From: Gemmatimonadota bacterium
GTDB taxonomy: Bacteria > Latescibacterota > UBA2968 > UBA8231
DNA: 64,000 bases
Direction of reading: 5' to 3'
Assembly: GCA_018673255.1 (NCBI GenBank)
Contig: JABHDC010000030.1
Span: 12,189 to 76,188, forward strand
The notes beneath the pieces were generated by a model. That model was given only the letters and a program-made list of their open reading frames with translations. It had not been told where the DNA came from and ran no database searches. Position numbers and translations under genes: made by a program. The stretch's first letter is position 1; each line of letters starts with the position of its first letter. This document shows, piece by piece, positions 61,492 to 64,000 of this stretch.

Positions 61492-63449
61492 GCGGTGACC
61501 CCTTCCGTCCGCTGCTCATCTGCCGCGTCACCATCCGTTACCCTGTCGTTGTCCTGTGCATCGGCTTGCGCAACATCGGTCTCTGCGTCGATGGATTCTG
61601 GCGTTGTGTCACCGCCGGTCGGTTGCAGGTGTTCCTTGAGCTGGAGAGCCAGCTTGAGGCTGAAACCTTTGACTGTGGCGATCTGCCCTGGTTCCGCCTC
61701 GCGCAATTGCCGCACGGAGCCGAACTCACGCAGCAGGGCCTGGCGCCGCTTCGGACCGATCCCGGGAATGTCATCCAACTTGGAAGTGATCGTGCGTTTG
61801 CTGCGCAACTTACGATGGTGAGTGATGGCAAATCGGTGCGCCTCATCACGCAGCACCTGCAACAATCGCAGGCTGGCCGAGGCCCGCGGCAGAAGAATCG
61901 CCTGGGACTGGGCGGGTACGAAGATCTCCTCCAGTCGTTTGGCGAGTCCCACGACGGGTAGATCAAAGACCTCGAGCTGCCGCAAGGCATCCATCGCACT
62001 CGACAGCTGACCCTTACCTCCATCGATCATCAGCAGGTCGGGCAATGGCTCTGAGCGTCGCTGGAGACCGCTGATCCTGCGGGTCACCACTTCATGGATG
62101 CTGGCGTAATCATCCGGGCCGTGGCCACTCTCTGAGCGGATCTTGAAGGAGCGGTACTCGCTGCGCTTCGGCTTGCCGTCCACCATGACCACGAGGGAGC
62201 CAACGGTGTCAGTCCCCTGGAAGTTGGAGATGTCGATACCCTCGATCCGGCGTGGCAGGATGGGGCTGTTGATGTCTCGCTGCAGTGCATGAACGGATTC
62301 AGGCACTCGGTCTCGCAGGGCTTCACGCTTGAGGCGGCGCTCTTCGAGCATATGTGCCGCGTTGCTGACAGCCAGTTCCTGTGCTCTTGCCTTGAGTCCC
62401 CGTTGGAAGGCCGTCACCGTCACCTTCACGTCGTTCTTGCTCGTGAGCCAGGCTGCCAGTTCGTCGCCGTCGGTCAGGTGGGTGCTGACGAGGATCTGCC
62501 TCGGGATGAAGTCTGACTGCAGGTAGAACTGGCGAATGAATGCGGAGATGATCTGAGCATCGCTGGCCTCGATCACGCCTCCCAGGAAATGATGCTTGTC
62601 GCCAACGAGTCGGCCTTCTCTCACTTCCAGCACTGTGCAACAGGCTTCATCATCGTGACGGGCAAGGCCGATGATATCTCGGTCGACCTGCTCTTCGAGG
62701 ACCATTTTCTGCCGGTGCTGGTAGGTCTCGAGGGCCTCGATCTGGTCGCGGCATCGGGCCGCGACTTCGAATTTCAGCTCCTTGGATGCTTGCGCCATCC
62801 GTTCACGCAATTCGCGGATGACACTCGTCTTGTCCCCACGAAGGAAACGCACCGCCTGATTCACGCTCTTGCGGTAGTCCTCCTGGCTGACGAGGCCTTC
62901 ACAGGGGCCCTCACACCGGCGAATCTGGAATTCCATGCACAACTTGACCTTCGGATCCGGCAGATCGTAACGACAACTGCGCACAGGGAAGATTCGGTGC
63001 ATCACATCCAGCATCATCCGCATCTGGCGGGCGCTGCTATAGGGCCCTATATGGCGGGAGCCGTCCTTCACGATATCGCGCGTCCAGAAGATCCGCGGGT
63101 AGGGCTCGGAGGTGATGCGGATGAAGGGGTATTTCTTGTCATCCTTGAGGTTGATGTTGTAGCGCGGCTTGTGCGCCTTGATCTGTGTCGCCTCGAGGAT
63201 GAGGGCTTCTTGCTCCGTCTGCGTCAGAATGACATCGAGGTCTGCCACACGGCGCACCATGAGCTCGATCCGCGCCCCCCGCTCGGAAACGCCTGATTCC
63301 TGGAAATAGGAACGCACGCGTGAGCGCAGATTCTTGGCTTTGCCCACGTACAGAATCCTGCCCTCGTCGTCCTTCATCAGGTAGACGCCGGGCGCATTTG
63401 GCAGCGTATCGAGCTTCTGCCGGATGGCATCCGAGAGGGAGATTTTCAA
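61488..63449 (-). CDS. uvrC: UvrABC nuclease subunit C
   Basis: A 653-residue UvrC. It has the GIY-YIG domain (PGVYLMKDDEGRILYVGKAKN), the UVR motif (MAQASKELKFEVAARCRDQI), the RNase H-like nuclease domain with EGIDISNFQGTD, DDYASIHEVV and LLMIDGGKGQL acids, and C-terminal helix-hairpin-helix pair (LDDIPGIGPKRRQALL). It makes both nicks around DNA damage. TTG at 63449 starts the family-conserved part; no clear ribosome-binding site is seen, and the frame is open 40 codons further upstream. An acidic tail of about 40 residues is additional. Confidence 0.93.
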   Translation of the reverse strand: MKISLSDAIRQKLDTLPNAPGVYLMKDDEGRILYVGKAKNLRSRVRSYFQESGVSERGARIELMVRRVADLDVILTQTEQEALILEATQIKAHKPRYNINLKDDKKYPFIRITSEPYPRIFWTRDIVKDGSRHIGPYSSARQMRMMLDVMHRIFPVRSCRYDLPDPKVKLCMEFQIRRCEGPCEGLVSQEDYRKSVNQAVRFLRGDKTSVIRELRERMAQASKELKFEVAARCRDQIEALETYQHRQKMVLEEQVDRDIIGLARHDDEACCTVLEVREGRLVGDKHHFLGGVIEASDAQIISAFIRQFYLQSDFIPRQILVSTHLTDGDELAAWLTSKNDVKVTVTAFQRGLKARAQELAVSNAAHMLEERRLKREALRDRVPESVHALQRDINSPILPRRIEGIDISNFQGTDTVGSLVVMVDGKPKRSEYRSFKIRSESGHGPDDYASIHEVVTRRISGLQRRSEPLPDLLMIDGGKGQLSSAMDALRQLEVFDLPVVGLAKRLEEIFVPAQSQAILLPRASASLRLLQVLRDEAHRFAITHHRKLRSKRTITSKLDDIPGIGPKRRQALLREFGSVRQLREAEPGQIATVKGFSLKLALQLKEHLQPTGGDTTPESIDAETDVAQADAQDNDRVTDGDAADEQRTEGVTA

Positions 63450-63748
63450 AACAGGTAGACAAATCCGTGTTGGTGGGATCGTGGGGGTGCCGAACTGTGC
63501 TAAAGGTATGGTCTGGCGGGAGATAGCGTAAAGCGGATCGAGGGCGGGGCGACGTGATCCGGCGTGCAATTGGACTCACGAATCGTGATACTTGTCACTG
63601 GTAAAAAGCCCCTGACTACCTATCCTTTATAGGCCAGTTTGGCAAATCACACCGCTTGATCGACGAACCACCTACTTCATAGACATCAAATCTCCACCAG
63701 GTGGGGCGCTTACCGCCACCACCTCGGAATCCTGGGAACGACACCGCC
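63450..63748. other. 299-bp non-coding region upstream of uvrC and the secreted protein
   Basis: The divergent region holds no recognised gene. A TTGTCA (63592-63597) may be a -35 element for the plus-strand gene, but no well-spaced -10 follows. Nothing else is seen. Confidence 0.4.
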
Positions 63749-64000
63749 ATGTCATTCAGATATCTGCTCCTGGCTGCCGTCATCCTCTTCCTCGTCCCGC
63801 AAGCCGATGCGCAGGATCCCTGCGACTTCAATGCTGATGGTGTCGTGGATCAATTTGAGGCCGATACGTGTGGCGACCCGCCTGATCCGGTAGACGGAGA
63901 TCCGTGCGACACGGATGGCGACGGTTTTGTCGATGACCTTGAGGCCGGTGCCTGCGGGGAACCCGCGCCCCCCTTCGAGGAGTGGCAGATCGGCCCCGAC
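63749..64000 (+). CDS. secreted protein with calcium-binding repeats (truncated by window end)
   Basis: The first 84 codons of a longer gene. Residues 1-22 form a signal peptide (ILFLVPQADAQ). Two EF-hand/dockerin-like loops follow: DFNADGVVDQFEADTC and DTDGDGFVDDLEAGAC, each with Asp-x-Asp-Gly spacing and a closing Cys. Such repeats occur in dockerin or thrombospondin-type-3 modules of secreted proteins. The protein runs off the window, so its main domain is unknown. Confidence 0.75.
   Translation, partial: MSFRYLLLAAVILFLVPQADAQDPCDFNADGVVDQFEADTCGDPPDPVDGDPCDTDGDGFVDDLEAGACGEPAPPFEEWQIGPD

Noticed and set aside
61413..61961. Plus-strand frame of 182 codons across the ogt-uvrC junction
   Set aside because: It runs opposite two well-supported genes and shows no domain.

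Overview
The window is about 60% GC, densely coded, Gram-negative bacterial chromosome. Outer-membrane genes (two TonB-dependent receptors, a PorV/PorQ-like barrel, another small barrel), Lnt, Tat components, DUF4321, CBM9-type proteins, and a load of sulfatase, enolase-superfamily, glycoside-hydrolase and toroid enzymes suggest a marine, polysaccharide- and organic-matter-degrading member of the FCB superphylum (Latescibacterota-like is my best guess). That placement is inference from gene content only. I saw no rRNA, tRNA, CRISPR array or intact insertion sequence.

Layout. 0-15 kb is a catabolic island: a DUF362 protein and an M28 peptidase on the minus strand, then on the plus strand a glycyl-radical enzyme, two gene remnants (enolase-superfamily and FAD oxidoreductase), an N-terminally truncated glycoside hydrolase, an intact enolase-superfamily enzyme, an intact paralogous glycoside hydrolase, a TonB-dependent receptor and a secreted cohesin-like protein. 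15-18 kb holds a KefB/C-type K+/H+ antiporter with its KefF-type quinone reductase. 18-22.4 kb is a minus-strand operon of three different phosphoesterase folds (histidine phosphatase, PHP, calcineurin-like) plus an alpha/alpha-toroid protein. 22.5-28.5 kb has a second TonB receptor, a sulfatase and another toroid protein. 28.6-32 kb carries ettA and ppx. 32-36 kb has divergent genes for a VanZ-CBM9 membrane fusion and a TMTC-like TPR membrane protein.

36-43 kb: an orphan fliG with a double-hairpin leader, a gene-poor stretch with a manA relic, a Phd/ParE-type toxin-antitoxin pair, manA and manC (GDP-mannose supply), and a coupled aspartate-dehydrogenase/aminotransferase pair. 43.3-46.3 kb is a three-gene overlapping cassette that looks like a trans-envelope assembly: an anchored periplasmic protein, an inner-membrane protein with a FlgT-C-like domain and acidic tail, and an outer-membrane barrel carrying a similar domain. 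46.4-49.2 kb is one 916-codon reading frame that fuses apolipoprotein N-acyltransferase (Lnt) to TatC. 49.3-64 kb is mostly housekeeping: radC, a bifunctional-nuclease protein, an SMP-30 hydrolase, a signal-peptide-bearing Ni superoxide dismutase, a PorV-like protein, gatA, tatA, pssA, an HtrA protease, truA, ecfT, a site-2 protease, xerD, ogt, uvrC and the start of a secreted calcium-binding-repeat protein.

The most unusual items are the Lnt-TatC fusion, the trans-envelope cassette, the three-phosphoesterase operon, the glycyl-radical enzyme with a non-canonical active-site motif, the NiSOD whose signal peptide ends exactly before His1 of the nickel hook, and the two deletion-like junctions at about 6.28 and 6.86 kb.
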